A model generated the notes under the pieces. The model saw nothing but the letters and a program-made list of their open reading frames with translations. It had not been told where the DNA came from and did not search any database. Positions 25,065 to 34,092 of a stretch of DNA of 64,000 nucleotides are shown here, piece by piece (the stretch's first letter is position 1; each line of letters starts with the position of its first letter). This DNA comes from Streptomyces sp. KMM 9044 (GTDB taxonomy: Bacteria; Actinomycetota; Actinomycetes; Streptomycetales; Streptomycetaceae), in NCBI RefSeq assembly GCF_024701375.2, contig NZ_CP113910.1:5828001-5892000 (forward strand), in the 5' to 3' direction. A program made the translations under genes and the position numbers.

Positions 25065-26794
25065 GCACGCCGAAGAAGCGGCCCGAGGAACTGCGCAGCC
25101 ACCAGTGGTACGGCACGGACGGGCTGCGTTCCTTCAGCCACCGCGCCCGCACCCGCCAGCTCGGCTACTTGCCCGAGGAGCACCTGGGCAAGCCCGTCGT
25201 CGCGATCCTCAACACCTGGTCCGACATCAACCCCTGCCACGTCCATCTGCGCGACCGTGCGCAGGCTGTGAAGCGCGGGGTGTGGCAGGCAGGCGGCTTC
25301 CCGCTCGAGTTCCCGGTCTCCACGCTCAGCGAGACCTTCCAGAAGCCGACCCCGATGCTCTACCGCAACCTCCTCGCCATGGAGACCGAGGAACTGCTGC
25401 GCTCCTACCCGGTCGACGGGGCGGTGCTGATGGGCGGCTGCGACAAGTCCACGCCCGCCCTGCTCATGGGCGCGGCCAGCGCCGACCTGCCGGCGGTGTT
25501 CGTGCCGGCCGGACCCATGCTGCCGGGGCACTGGCGGAATGAGGTGCTCGGCTCCGGCACCGACATGTGGAAGTACTGGGACGACAAGCGGGCCGGTGCC
25601 ATCGGCGACTGCGAGATGCAGGAACTGGAGAGCGGCCTGGCCCGCTCGCCCGGCCACTGCATGACCATGGGCACGGCGTCCACACTGACCGCCGCCGCCG
25701 AGGTCCTCGGCGTCACGATCCCGGGCGCCTCCAGCATCCCGGCCGTCGACTCCGGGCACGACCGGATGGCCGCCGCGGCCGGGCTGCGCATCGTCGAGCT
25801 GGTCCACCGGGACCGGAAGCTGAGCGACATCCTCACCGCGGACGCCTTCGAGGACGCGGTGACGACCGTTCTGGGCCTCGGCGGCTCCACCAACGCCGTG
25901 ATCCACCTGATCGCCATGGCCGGCCGCGCGGGCGTCGCCCTGACCCTCGACGACTTCGACCGCATCGCCCGCACCGTCCCGGTGCTCGCCAACGTACGGC
26001 CCGGCGGGCAGACGTACCTGATGGAGGACTTCCACTTCGCGGGAGGCCTGCCCGGTTTCCTCTCCCGGATCGGGGACCTGCTCCACCTGGAGAGGCCCAC
26101 CGTCTCCCACGACACCCTGCGTGAACAGATCGCAGGCGCGCAGGTGCACCACGACGACGTCATCCGGCCCCGGGACAGGCCCGTCGCCGACGAGGGCGGG
26201 GTCGCCGTCCTGCGCGGCAACCTCTGCCCCGACGGCGCCGTCATCAAGCACATCGCCGCCGAACCGCACCTGCTCAAGCACACCGGCCCCGCCGTCGTCT
26301 TCGACGACTACCGGACCATGCAGCGCACCATCAACGACCCGGACCTGGGTATCACCGCCGACCACGTGCTGGTGCTGCGCAACTCCGGCCCCAAGGGCGG
26401 GCCCGGCATGCCCGAGTACGGCATGCTGCCCCTGCCCGACCACCTGCTCAAGCAGGGGGTACGGGACATGGTGCGGATCTCCGACGCCCGGATGAGCGGC
26501 ACGAGCTACGGCACCTGCGTGCTGCACGTCGCCCCCGAGTCGTACGTCGGCGGACCGCTGGCCCTCGTACACACCGGGGACCTGATCACCCTCGACGTCG
26601 AACGACGGCTGCTCCGGCTCGAGATCGACGACGAGGAGCTGGAACGGCGCAGGGCCGCGTGGACGCCCCCGCCCGCACGGTACGAGCGCGGATACGGCGC
26701 GCTCTACAACGAGCAGATCACCCAGGCCGACACCGGCTGCGACTTCGAGTTCCTCGCCCGACCGGGCACGGTGCAGGATCCCTACGCGGGCTGA
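25061..26794 (+). CDS. IlvD/Edd-family sugar-acid dehydratase (L-arabinonate dehydratase-like)
   Basis: 577 aa from GTG 25061. The cluster cysteines are at 59 (INPCHVHL), 127 (GGCDKS) and 200 (PGHCMTMG), with Lys129 at the carbamylated-lysine position. The same numbering is described for the [2Fe-2S] L-arabinonate dehydratase of Rhizobium leguminosarum, from memory. Further motifs: MGTASTLTAAAEVLG, LGGSTNAVIHL, RNSGPKGGPGMPEYG and SDARMSGTSYGTCVLH. It dehydrates an aldonate to a 2-keto-3-deoxy acid. Sequence places it in the pentonate/hexonate branch rather than valine biosynthesis; the exact sugar acid is inferred. Confidence 0.85.
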   Translation: MSTPKKRPEELRSHQWYGTDGLRSFSHRARTRQLGYLPEEHLGKPVVAILNTWSDINPCHVHLRDRAQAVKRGVWQAGGFPLEFPVSTLSETFQKPTPMLYRNLLAMETEELLRSYPVDGAVLMGGCDKSTPALLMGAASADLPAVFVPAGPMLPGHWRNEVLGSGTDMWKYWDDKRAGAIGDCEMQELESGLARSPGHCMTMGTASTLTAAAEVLGVTIPGASSIPAVDSGHDRMAAAAGLRIVELVHRDRKLSDILTADAFEDAVTTVLGLGGSTNAVIHLIAMAGRAGVALTLDDFDRIARTVPVLANVRPGGQTYLMEDFHFAGGLPGFLSRIGDLLHLERPTVSHDTLREQIAGAQVHHDDVIRPRDRPVADEGGVAVLRGNLCPDGAVIKHIAAEPHLLKHTGPAVVFDDYRTMQRTINDPDLGITADHVLVLRNSGPKGGPGMPEYGMLPLPDHLLKQGVRDMVRISDARMSGTSYGTCVLHVAPESYVGGPLALVHTGDLITLDVERRLLRLEIDDEELERRRAAWTPPPARYERGYGALYNEQITQADTGCDFEFLARPGTVQDPYAG

Positions 26795-26820
26795 CCGCGA
26801 GCACCACCCCCGTACAGCAC

Positions 26821-26836
26821 GGTCCGGCCCCGGACC
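26821..26836 (+). terminator. Short hairpin between dehydratase and permease genes
   Basis: ggtccgg / ccggacc, 7-bp stem with a 2-base loop, in the 124-bp gap before the importer genes. May attenuate read-through between the catabolic and transport parts. Confidence 0.4.
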
Positions 26837-26861
26837 GCGTGGACACCCGCAGACCTGGAAA

Positions 26862-26873
26862 GAAAGCGCTTCA
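26862..26873. promoter_or_regulatory. LacI/GalR-type operator candidate
   Basis: gaaagcgcttca is centred on a perfect aagcgctt palindrome and resembles LacI-family operators (TGAAAGCGCTTTCA pattern). It lies about 46 bp before the first permease gene. No LacI-family gene occurs in the window, so the regulator would act from elsewhere. Confidence 0.45.
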
Positions 26874-26918
26874 CCTACGCACCGCACGCACGACGTACAC
26901 CGAGAAACGGAGAAAGTC

Positions 26919-27854
26919 ATGGCCCAAGCCGCAGCCGTGGCGAAACCGCCCACGCCACCGAGGCGGCGCCATGCCTCCGCCACGCCGCGCAGACTGCCCT
27001 ACCTGCTGATCGCCCCGGCAGGCCTGCTCATGCTGGGCTTCATCGCTTACCCGGTCATCAGCGTCTTCTACTACAGCCTGCAGGAGTACAACCCCACCAA
27101 GCCGTGGCGGAACGGCTTCGCGGGCTTCGACAACTTCGTCCACCTCTTCACCGAGGACCCGCTGTTCTGGGACACCCTGATCTTCAGCGCCAAGTGGGTC
27201 GTCGTCGAGGTCGGCCTCCAGCTGATGTTCGGGCTCGCGCTGGCGCTCATCGTCAACCAGACCTTCATCGGCCGGGGCGTCGGCCGCGCCCTGGTCTTCT
27301 CCCCGTGGGCCGTCTCCGGCGTGCTGACCTCGGCGATCTGGGTTCTCCTCTACAACTCCCAGACCGGCATCACCCGTTACCTCGCCGACATGGGAATCGG
27401 CGACTACGGCACCAGCTGGCTCTCGGATACCTCCACCGTCTTCTCGGCGGTGGTCGTCGCCGACCTGTGGCGTGGTGTCCCCTTCTTCGCCATCCTCATC
27501 CTCGCCGACCTCCAGTCCGTCCCCAAGGACCTGTACGAGGCCGCCGAGGTCGACGGGGCCAGCCGCTTCCAGCAGTTCATGCACATCACACTGCCCCACC
27601 TCAAGGACGCCATCATCCTGTCCACGCTGCTGCGCGCGGTGTGGGAGTTCAACAACGTCGACCTGCTCTACACCCTCACCGGCGGCGGACCGGCCGGCGT
27701 GACCACGACGCTCCCGCTGTACATCGCCAACACCAGCGTCGACGCCCACGACTTCGGTTACGCGTCGGCACTCACCACGGTCGCGTTCGTGATTCTGCTC
27801 TTCTGCTCGATCGTCTATCTGCGGCTGAGCAAGTTCGGAGGCGAAAGCAAGTGA
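26919..27854 (+). CDS. Carbohydrate ABC transporter permease (MalF type)
   Basis: 311 aa with a ribosome site (ggagaaag). First TM YLLIAPAGLLMLGFIAYPVI, six helices in total, EAA loop LYEAAEVDGASRFQQFMHITLPHL. Overlaps the next permease start (GTGA). Part of a second CUT1 importer whose binding protein is at 32535, with MocA, DUF6807 and GH43 genes in between. Confidence 0.92.
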   Translation: MAQAAAVAKPPTPPRRRHASATPRRLPYLLIAPAGLLMLGFIAYPVISVFYYSLQEYNPTKPWRNGFAGFDNFVHLFTEDPLFWDTLIFSAKWVVVEVGLQLMFGLALALIVNQTFIGRGVGRALVFSPWAVSGVLTSAIWVLLYNSQTGITRYLADMGIGDYGTSWLSDTSTVFSAVVVADLWRGVPFFAILILADLQSVPKDLYEAAEVDGASRFQQFMHITLPHLKDAIILSTLLRAVWEFNNVDLLYTLTGGGPAGVTTTLPLYIANTSVDAHDFGYASALTTVAFVILLFCSIVYLRLSKFGGESK

Positions 27855-28759
27855 TCACCGAAGAGGCCGCCCCGGCCGCACCCGCATCCGCCCCCGCGCG
27901 CTCCGCCGCCGAGCCGCCGAGCCGCCCCGCGAGGAAGAAGCACCACGCCTGGGACGAGGTACCCCGCTGGCACATCTACCTTCCCCTGGGCGCCTACCTC
28001 CTGTTCACCCTCATCCCCTTCTACTGGATCCTGCTCTTCGCCCTGCGCCCGGCCGGCTCGACCTCGCTGGTGCCCTGGCCCATGACCACCGCCCACTTCG
28101 AGAAGGTGTGGACGGACCGGGCCTTCGGCACCTTCTTCCAGAACAGCGTGCTCGTCGGTGTCGCCACCCTGATCACGACGACGCTGGTCGCCCTGGCCGG
28201 CGGCTACGCGCTCGCCCGGTTCGACTTCCGCGTCAAGCGGGTCTTCATGCTCGCCCTGCTGTGCTCCCAGTTCGTGCCCGGCGCACTGCTCCTGGTCCCG
28301 CTGTTCGAGATCTTCGCCGGACTGCAGATGATCAACTCGCTGCTCAGCGTCATCATCGCCGAGACGGTCTTCCAGTTGCCGCTGTCGATGCTCCTGATCA
28401 GCAACTTCATCAAGAACGTGCCGTACTCACTGGAGGAGGCCGCCTGGGTCGACGGGTGCAGCAGGATGCGGGCGTTCAGGGTGGTCGTCCTGCCGCTGCT
28501 GCGGCCCGGTCTGATCGCCGTCGGCTCCTTCGCCTTCGTCCACTCCTGGAACCACTTCCTGTTCGCCCTGATGTTCCTCAACAACCAGGAGAAGCAGACC
28601 ATCCCGGTCGGCCTGAACACCCTGATGAGCGCGGACAGCGTCGACCTCGGCGCCCTCGCCGCGGGCGGCATCATCGCGGCCGTGCCCGTCGTGATCGTGT
28701 TCGCCTTCATCCAGAAGTGGCTGATCACCGGTTTCAGCGCGGGGGCGGTGAAGGGATGA
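27851..28759 (+). CDS. Carbohydrate ABC transporter permease (MalG type)
   Basis: 302 aa from GTG 27851. A ~40-residue Ala/Pro-rich cytoplasmic N-terminus precedes six helices (YLPLGAYLLFTLIPFYWILL first). EAA loop: LEEAAWVDGCSRMRAFRVVVLPLL. It ends GFSAGAVKG. Overlaps both neighbours by four bases. Confidence 0.92.
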   Translation: MITEEAAPAAPASAPARSAAEPPSRPARKKHHAWDEVPRWHIYLPLGAYLLFTLIPFYWILLFALRPAGSTSLVPWPMTTAHFEKVWTDRAFGTFFQNSVLVGVATLITTTLVALAGGYALARFDFRVKRVFMLALLCSQFVPGALLLVPLFEIFAGLQMINSLLSVIIAETVFQLPLSMLLISNFIKNVPYSLEEAAWVDGCSRMRAFRVVVLPLLRPGLIAVGSFAFVHSWNHFLFALMFLNNQEKQTIPVGLNTLMSADSVDLGALAAGGIIAAVPVVIVFAFIQKWLITGFSAGAVKG

Positions 28760-30039
28760 CCGCATCCGAGGCCGCATCCGGCGCCACGCCCCGGACCGAT
28801 CCGCTGCCCGTCGTGCTCGCCGGCGCCCGCGGCCACGGCCGCTGGCACCTGGCGAACATCCGCAGGCTCCAGGAGGACGGGCTCGTCCGGCTGGCCGGCG
28901 TCTGTGAACTCGCCCCGCTCACCGAGGACGAGCTCGAGGGAGGCGGGTACGGGGACGAACCACCCGAGCAGTCCGCCGACTTCGGCGCCCTGCTGGAGTC
29001 CACCGGGGCCCGGATCGCAGTCGTCTGCACCCCGATCCACACCCACACCGACCTCGCCCTCACCGCGGCCGAACGGGGCGTGCACCTCCTGCTGGAGAAG
29101 CCGCCGGCGCCGTCCTACGCCGAGTACCGGCGGATGGCCGACGGGGTCGCCGCCGCGGGGACCGCCTGCCAGATCGGCTTCCAGTCGCTGGGATCGCATG
29201 CCGTGCCCGCCATCCGGGCACTGGTCACCGACGGTGCCATCGGCCGGCCGACCGGGATCGGCGGCGCCGGGGCCTGGGTGCGCCCGGAGGACTACTTCCG
29301 GCGGGCACCCTGGGCGGGCCGGCGCCGGCTGCACGGCGTCGACGTGATCGACGGGGCACTGACCAACCCCCTCGCCCACGCCGTCGCCACCGCCCTGGCG
29401 CTGGCCGGCAGCACCCGCGCCGAGGACGTCACCGGCATCGAGACCGAACTGCTGCACGCCAACGACATCGAGTCCGACGACACCTCCTGCGTCCGTGTCA
29501 CCACCGCACAGGGCCGGCCGGTCACCGTCGCCGCGACCCTGTGCGCCGAGCGGGCCGACGAGCCGTACGTCCTCGTGCACGGCACCAGCGGCCGGATCAC
29601 CTTCTGGTACAAGCAGGACCGCGTCCTGGTCCAGCGTGCGGGCCACGGTCCCGAGGAACTCCACTTCGGCCGGACCGACCTGCTGGAGAACCTCGTCGAC
29701 CACCTCGTCACCGGCGCCCCGCTGCTCGTCACACCGGACGGGACGGGCGCCTTCATGAAGGTCGTCGAGGCGATCCGGAGCGCCCCCGACCCCGCCCCGC
29801 TGCCCGACGGCGCCTGGCACCACGTCCCCGGCGAGAACCGCCGTGTCGTCCCCGGCATCAACGGCCTCGTCGCGGCCGCCGCCGACACCCTGTCCCTCTA
29901 CTCCGAACTTGGCGCCTCCTGGGCCCTGCCCGCACAGCAGGACGCGCCCGAGCCCGTACGACAGCCCGAAGAACTGTCCGCACCGCAGTTCGGACACCAG
30001 TCCGCACCGCATCCGCCGAAAGAGGTGAGTACCCGATGA
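28756..30039 (+). CDS. Gfo/Idh/MocA-family oxidoreductase
   Basis: 427 aa from ATG 28756 (ATGA overlap with the permease). N-terminal Rossmann domain: VVLAGARGHGRWHLANIRRL, CTPIHTHTDLAL, and LLEKPPAP, the usual EKP motif whose Lys is catalytic. The C-terminal substrate domain carries GGAGAWVRPEDYFRRAPW and DVIDGALTNPLAHAVATALA. It probably oxidises or epimerises an imported sugar with NAD(P). The pairing with a DUF6807 protein just downstream is a recurrent arrangement in polysaccharide loci. Confidence 0.87.
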   Translation: MTASEAASGATPRTDPLPVVLAGARGHGRWHLANIRRLQEDGLVRLAGVCELAPLTEDELEGGGYGDEPPEQSADFGALLESTGARIAVVCTPIHTHTDLALTAAERGVHLLLEKPPAPSYAEYRRMADGVAAAGTACQIGFQSLGSHAVPAIRALVTDGAIGRPTGIGGAGAWVRPEDYFRRAPWAGRRRLHGVDVIDGALTNPLAHAVATALALAGSTRAEDVTGIETELLHANDIESDDTSCVRVTTAQGRPVTVAATLCAERADEPYVLVHGTSGRITFWYKQDRVLVQRAGHGPEELHFGRTDLLENLVDHLVTGAPLLVTPDGTGAFMKVVEAIRSAPDPAPLPDGAWHHVPGENRRVVPGINGLVAAAADTLSLYSELGASWALPAQQDAPEPVRQPEELSAPQFGHQSAPHPPKEVSTR

Positions 30040-30881
30040 CCAGCGACGACTTCGCAATCCTGCGCGTCGCGGGCCGGCCGGTCGGCCGGTACGCCACCCG
30101 GCCCGAGCTGCCCCTTGGGCTCTCCCCGCGCCCGTATCTGCACCCCGTCACCACCCTGGCCGGCACGACGGTCACCGAACTGTCGCCCGCGGACCACACC
30201 CACCACCTCGGCGTCGGTGTCGCCGTTCCCGATGTCGAGGGGCACAACTTCTGGGGCGGGCGCACCTACGTCCGTGACCGGGGCCCGACCGAGCTGGACA
30301 ACCACGGTTCCCAGCGGCATTTTGGCTTCCAGCTCCGGGACCCCGACGGCTTCGTGGAGGAACTGCGCTGGATCGCCGCCCCCGGCGAACTGCTGCGGGA
30401 GCGCCGCACCGTCGCCGCCACCGAACTCACCGACACCGCCTGGGCGCTGGACTTCACCTTCTCCCTCACCAACGTCACCAAGGCCCCGCTCTCCGTCGGC
30501 AGCCCGGCCACCAACGGCCGCCCCGGCGCCGCCTACGGAGGCTTCTTCTGGCGGGCCCGCAAGGAGAAGGCGGAGCCCGACGTCTTCACCGCCCTTGCCG
30601 AGGGAGAGGAAACGGTGCATGGCCGCCCGGCCGACTGGCTGGCTCTGGCCGGCGCCGACTGGACGCTGGTGTTCGCCGGAGCCACCGGGACCACCCGCCG
30701 CGACCCCTGGTTCGTGCGCACCGCCGAGTACCCCGGCGTCGGCTCCTCGCTCGCCCACGACGCACGGCTGCCCATCCTGCCGGGGGAGACGGTGGTCCGC
30801 CGCGTCGTCACCGTGGTCGCCGACGGCCGCCTCGGCAGGGACGCCGCCGCCGCCCTGGTCCGCAAGGCGGTGAACCCGTGA
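30036..30881 (+). CDS. DUF6807 (PmoA-like) family protein
   Basis: 281 aa, ATGA overlap with the MocA gene and GTGA overlap with the GH43. Segments typical of the family: YLHPVTTLAGTTVTE, DHTHHLGVGVAVPDVEG, NFWGGRTYVRDRG, FGFQLRDPDGFVEELRW and AAYGGFFWRARK. The fold is expected to be a beta-sandwich/galactose-mutarotase-like scaffold. These are annotated PmoA after a methane-oxygenase label but have no link to methane; they occur with MocA oxidoreductases in sugar clusters. The conserved HxHH is a plausible metal or catalytic site. Function unknown. Confidence 0.8.
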   Translation: MTSDDFAILRVAGRPVGRYATRPELPLGLSPRPYLHPVTTLAGTTVTELSPADHTHHLGVGVAVPDVEGHNFWGGRTYVRDRGPTELDNHGSQRHFGFQLRDPDGFVEELRWIAAPGELLRERRTVAATELTDTAWALDFTFSLTNVTKAPLSVGSPATNGRPGAAYGGFFWRARKEKAEPDVFTALAEGEETVHGRPADWLALAGADWTLVFAGATGTTRRDPWFVRTAEYPGVGSSLAHDARLPILPGETVVRRVVTVVADGRLGRDAAAALVRKAVNP

Positions 30882-32449
30882 GCGCCCCGCCGGCGGACCT
30901 CACCTATCGCAACCCGGTGCTCGACGCCGACTGGTCCGACCCGGACGTGATCCGCGTCGGCGACGACTTCTACCTGACCGCCTCCAGCTTCGGCCGAGCT
31001 CCCGGGCTGCCGCTGCTGCACTCCCGCGACCTGGTCAACTGGACACTCGTCGGCCACGCGCTGCAACATCTCGAACCCGAGGGCGAGTTCGCGGTGCCCC
31101 GGCACGACCGCGGGGTCTGGGCGCCCTCCCTGCGCCACCACGACGACCGCTTCTGGATCTTCTGGGGCGACCCCGACCAGGGCATCTTCCAGGTCAACGC
31201 CCCCGAGATCCGGGGCCCTTGGAGCCGTCCGCACCTGGTGAAGGCGGGCAAGGGCCTGATCGACCCGTGCCCGCTGTGGGACGAGGAGACCGGGGAGGCG
31301 TACCTCGTGCACGCCTGGGCGATGTCCCGTTCCGGCATCAAGAACCGTCTCACCGGCCACCGCATGCACCCCCAGGGCACCGAACTCCTCGACGAGGGCA
31401 AGGTGATCGTCGACGCCGACCGCATCCCCGGCTGGTTCACCCTGGAGGGGCCCAAGCTCTACCGGCACGACGGCTGGTTCTGGATCCTGGCTCCCGCCGG
31501 GGGAGTGGAGACCGGCTGGCAGGGTGCCTTCCGGTCCCGCGACTTCTTCGGCCCGTACGAGGAGAAGGTCGTCCTGGAACAGCGGGACACCGACGTCAAC
31601 GGGCCCCACCAGGGCGGCTGGGTGCGCACTCCGTCGGGTGAGGACTGGTTCCTGCACTTCCAGCAGCGTGGGGCGTACGGCAGGGTCGTGCACCTCCAGC
31701 CGATGCGCTGGGAGCGGGCCGCGGAGCCCTCCGGTGCGGGCGAAGGCGGGAGTGGGAGCGGTGGCGGAGGGGGCTGGCCGGTGATCGGGGACGACGGCGC
31801 CCCCGTCGCCGGGCACTGCCGCCCGGACCTGCCCGCCCAGCCGGCCGCCGCGCCCGCCACCGACGACGATTTCCCCGGTGGCCGGCACGGCCGTCAGTGG
31901 CAGTGGACGGCCAACCCCCGGGACGGCTGGGCCACCCAGCACTCCGCCGACGGCCTGCGGCTCACCTGCGTCCGCACGGCCGACGCGCACGACCTGCGCA
32001 AACTGCCGAACGTCCTCACCCAACGACTGCCCGGCACCCCGTGCACCGTCGAGGTGGAACTGCGGCTCGACAGCGAGGAGCCCGGAGCACGGGCGGGCCT
32101 CGCCGTCCTCGGGGACGCCTATGCCTGGATCGGACTCCAGCGCGGCGCGGACGGCACGGCACACCTCGTGCACCGGTTCGCCGAGACGGTCGCCGAGCGC
32201 GAACGCGACGCAGGCCACCCCCGGCTCGCTCCCGGGGGCCGGGCCCGGCTGCGGATCGAGGCCGGTCCCCAAGCCCGCTGCCGCTTCTCGTACGACACCG
32301 GGGACGGCTTCCGTCCCTCCGGGCAGGTCTTCGCCGCCGCCCCGTGGCGCTGGGTCGGCGCCCTGCTCGGCCTGACCGCCCTCGCCCCGACGGGCCAGGG
32401 GCACGCCGGGACGGCAACCTTCACGCGGTTCAGGATCAGCCCCGCGTAA
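30878..32449 (+). CDS. Intracellular glycoside hydrolase family 43 protein with C-terminal beta-sandwich
   Basis: 523 aa, no signal peptide, so it acts in the cytosol on imported oligosaccharides. The five-bladed propeller carries the three GH43 acids: Asp21 (WSDPDVI), Asp129 (GLIDPCPLW) and Glu190 (FTLEGPKLY). From about residue 325 the GH43-associated beta-sandwich domain begins (WQWTANPRDGW), ending GTATFTRFRISPA. Activity in this branch includes beta-xylosidase, alpha-L-arabinofuranosidase and beta-galactosidase. In a pectin operon, arabino- or galacto-oligosaccharide trimming is most likely. A Gly/Ser-rich linker lies at about 287-305. Confidence 0.87.
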   Translation: MSAPPADLTYRNPVLDADWSDPDVIRVGDDFYLTASSFGRAPGLPLLHSRDLVNWTLVGHALQHLEPEGEFAVPRHDRGVWAPSLRHHDDRFWIFWGDPDQGIFQVNAPEIRGPWSRPHLVKAGKGLIDPCPLWDEETGEAYLVHAWAMSRSGIKNRLTGHRMHPQGTELLDEGKVIVDADRIPGWFTLEGPKLYRHDGWFWILAPAGGVETGWQGAFRSRDFFGPYEEKVVLEQRDTDVNGPHQGGWVRTPSGEDWFLHFQQRGAYGRVVHLQPMRWERAAEPSGAGEGGSGSGGGGGWPVIGDDGAPVAGHCRPDLPAQPAAAPATDDDFPGGRHGRQWQWTANPRDGWATQHSADGLRLTCVRTADAHDLRKLPNVLTQRLPGTPCTVEVELRLDSEEPGARAGLAVLGDAYAWIGLQRGADGTAHLVHRFAETVAERERDAGHPRLAPGGRARLRIEAGPQARCRFSYDTGDGFRPSGQVFAAAPWRWVGALLGLTALAPTGQGHAGTATFTRFRISPA

Positions 32450-32534
32450 CCACCGGCCTCCGTACCTCCCCCCACATGCGGTCCAGCAAGTCCAGAAAGT
32501 CCCGTTGGAACCAGAAGCAGAAGAGAGCCGACCA

Positions 32535-33899
32535 ATGAAGATCAGCAATCGCAGAAGCAGCAGCACCGGCAGGCGCCGGACATCGGCCGCCGTCGCCCTG
32601 GGCGCCGTGCTCGCGCTGACCGTCACCGCCTGCGGCGACGACGGCAGCGGCACGGGCGGCGACCAGGGCGCCGAGGGCAGTGGCACGGGAAAGATCACCT
32701 TCTGGGACAACAACGGCGGTATCCGCACCGACATCTGGAAGGAGATCATCGCCGACTTCGAGAAGACCAACGCGGACATCGAGGTCGAGTACGTCGGGAT
32801 CGCGTCCACCGAATACCAGTCCAAGGTCGACACCGCCATCCAGGGCGGCGGCCTGCCGGACGTCGGCGGTGTCGGCGCGGCGATGCTCGCGGGCTTCGCC
32901 GCCCAGCAGGCGCTCGCCCCGCTGGACGACCGGCTGGGGGAGTCGTCCCTCGACGGAAAGCTCAACAAGGACATGGTCGAGTCGCTGCGGGCCGCCGGCG
33001 GCGGTGACGACAAGCTGTACTCGATCCCGACCTCCGCGAACAACGGAGTCCTCTACTACCGCACCGACCTGTTCGAGGCGGCGGGTCTCGAGGAGCCGTC
33101 CACCTGGGACCGTTTCTTCGAGGCCGCGGACAAGCTCAGCAACAAGGGCGAGAACGAGTTCGGCTACACCATCCGCGGTGGCGCCGGCTCCATCGCCCAG
33201 GCCCTGGACGCGATGTACGGACAGTCCGGCATCACCACGTTCTGGGACTCCACCGGTGAGAGGACCACGGTCAACGACCCGAAGAACGTCGAGGCCCTGG
33301 AGAAGTACGTGGGTCTGTTCAAGGAGGTCACTCCCGCCGCCGACCTGAACAACGACTTCACCAAGATGGTCGCGCAGTGGGACTCGGGCACCATCGGAAT
33401 GCTCAACCACAACCTCGGCTCCTACCAGGACCACGTGAAGGCGCTCGGCGCCGACAAGTTCCGGGGCATCCCGCAGCCGACCGGACCCGACGGGGCCCGC
33501 GTCCAGGTCTCCAACCCGGTCGACGGGCTCGGCGTGTTCCAGAGCTCCAAGAACAAGGACGCCGCCTGGAAGTTCATCGAGTACGTCACCTCGGCCGAGG
33601 CCAACTCGAAGTTCAACGAGTCCGCGGGACAGGTGCCGGCCCACCTCGACGCCGCCAAGGACGACTGGATCCAGAAGGCGGAGCCGACGAAGCTGGCCGC
33701 GGACGCGCTGAGCGACGGGTCGACGACGATCGTCCAGCTGCCGTACTACCTGCCCGACTGGAACACCATCTCCAAGGCCGACAACGAGCCCAGCTTCCAG
33801 AAGGTGCTGCTCGGGGACATGAGCGCCAAGGACTTCCTCGACAACCTGGCCGATCAGCTGAACGAGGCGCAGGCCGAGTGGCAGGAGCGGATGGCCTGA
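32535..33899 (+). CDS. Carbohydrate ABC transporter solute-binding lipoprotein
   Basis: 454 aa from ATG 32535. Lipobox LTVTAC, lipidated Cys33, followed by a Gly/Asp/Ser tether. CUT1 solute-binding features: KITFWDNNGG, YVGIASTEYQSKVDTAIQGG, LYSIPTSANNGVLYYRTDL, PVDGLGVFQSSKNKDAAWKF. It completes the importer whose permeases are at 26919-28759. Unusually the binding-protein gene comes last, after the enzymes. A strong terminator follows at 33956. Confidence 0.92.
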   Translation: MKISNRRSSSTGRRRTSAAVALGAVLALTVTACGDDGSGTGGDQGAEGSGTGKITFWDNNGGIRTDIWKEIIADFEKTNADIEVEYVGIASTEYQSKVDTAIQGGGLPDVGGVGAAMLAGFAAQQALAPLDDRLGESSLDGKLNKDMVESLRAAGGGDDKLYSIPTSANNGVLYYRTDLFEAAGLEEPSTWDRFFEAADKLSNKGENEFGYTIRGGAGSIAQALDAMYGQSGITTFWDSTGERTTVNDPKNVEALEKYVGLFKEVTPAADLNNDFTKMVAQWDSGTIGMLNHNLGSYQDHVKALGADKFRGIPQPTGPDGARVQVSNPVDGLGVFQSSKNKDAAWKFIEYVTSAEANSKFNESAGQVPAHLDAAKDDWIQKAEPTKLAADALSDGSTTIVQLPYYLPDWNTISKADNEPSFQKVLLGDMSAKDFLDNLADQLNEAQAEWQERMA

Positions 33900-33955
33900 G
33901 CGGCGTTCGACAGCAGACAGCACCACCGGATCCGGTGCCCGGTACCCGGTAATAC

Positions 33956-33999
33956 CGCGAGGGCGGCCCGTTCCTTCCGGGCCACGGGCCGCCCTCGCG
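33956..33999 (+). terminator. Terminator of the GntR/importer/GH43 operon
   Basis: Perfect 15-bp stem cgcgagggcggcccg / cgggccgccctcgcg with a 14-base loop, 56 bp after the binding-protein stop. Confidence 0.8.
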
Positions 34000-34092
34000 A
34001 CCAGCCGCGCCCGCCCGGTGCGGCCACGCACACAGGTACAGTCCCGCGCCCCCCCGGCGCGCTTCCGGACCCTTGCTGAAAGGCACAGGCTT

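Noticed and set aside
30036..30881. Methane oxygenase function for the PmoA-labelled gene
   Set aside because: The label is a family name carry-over; the protein is soluble, lacks membrane helices and sits in a sugar operon.
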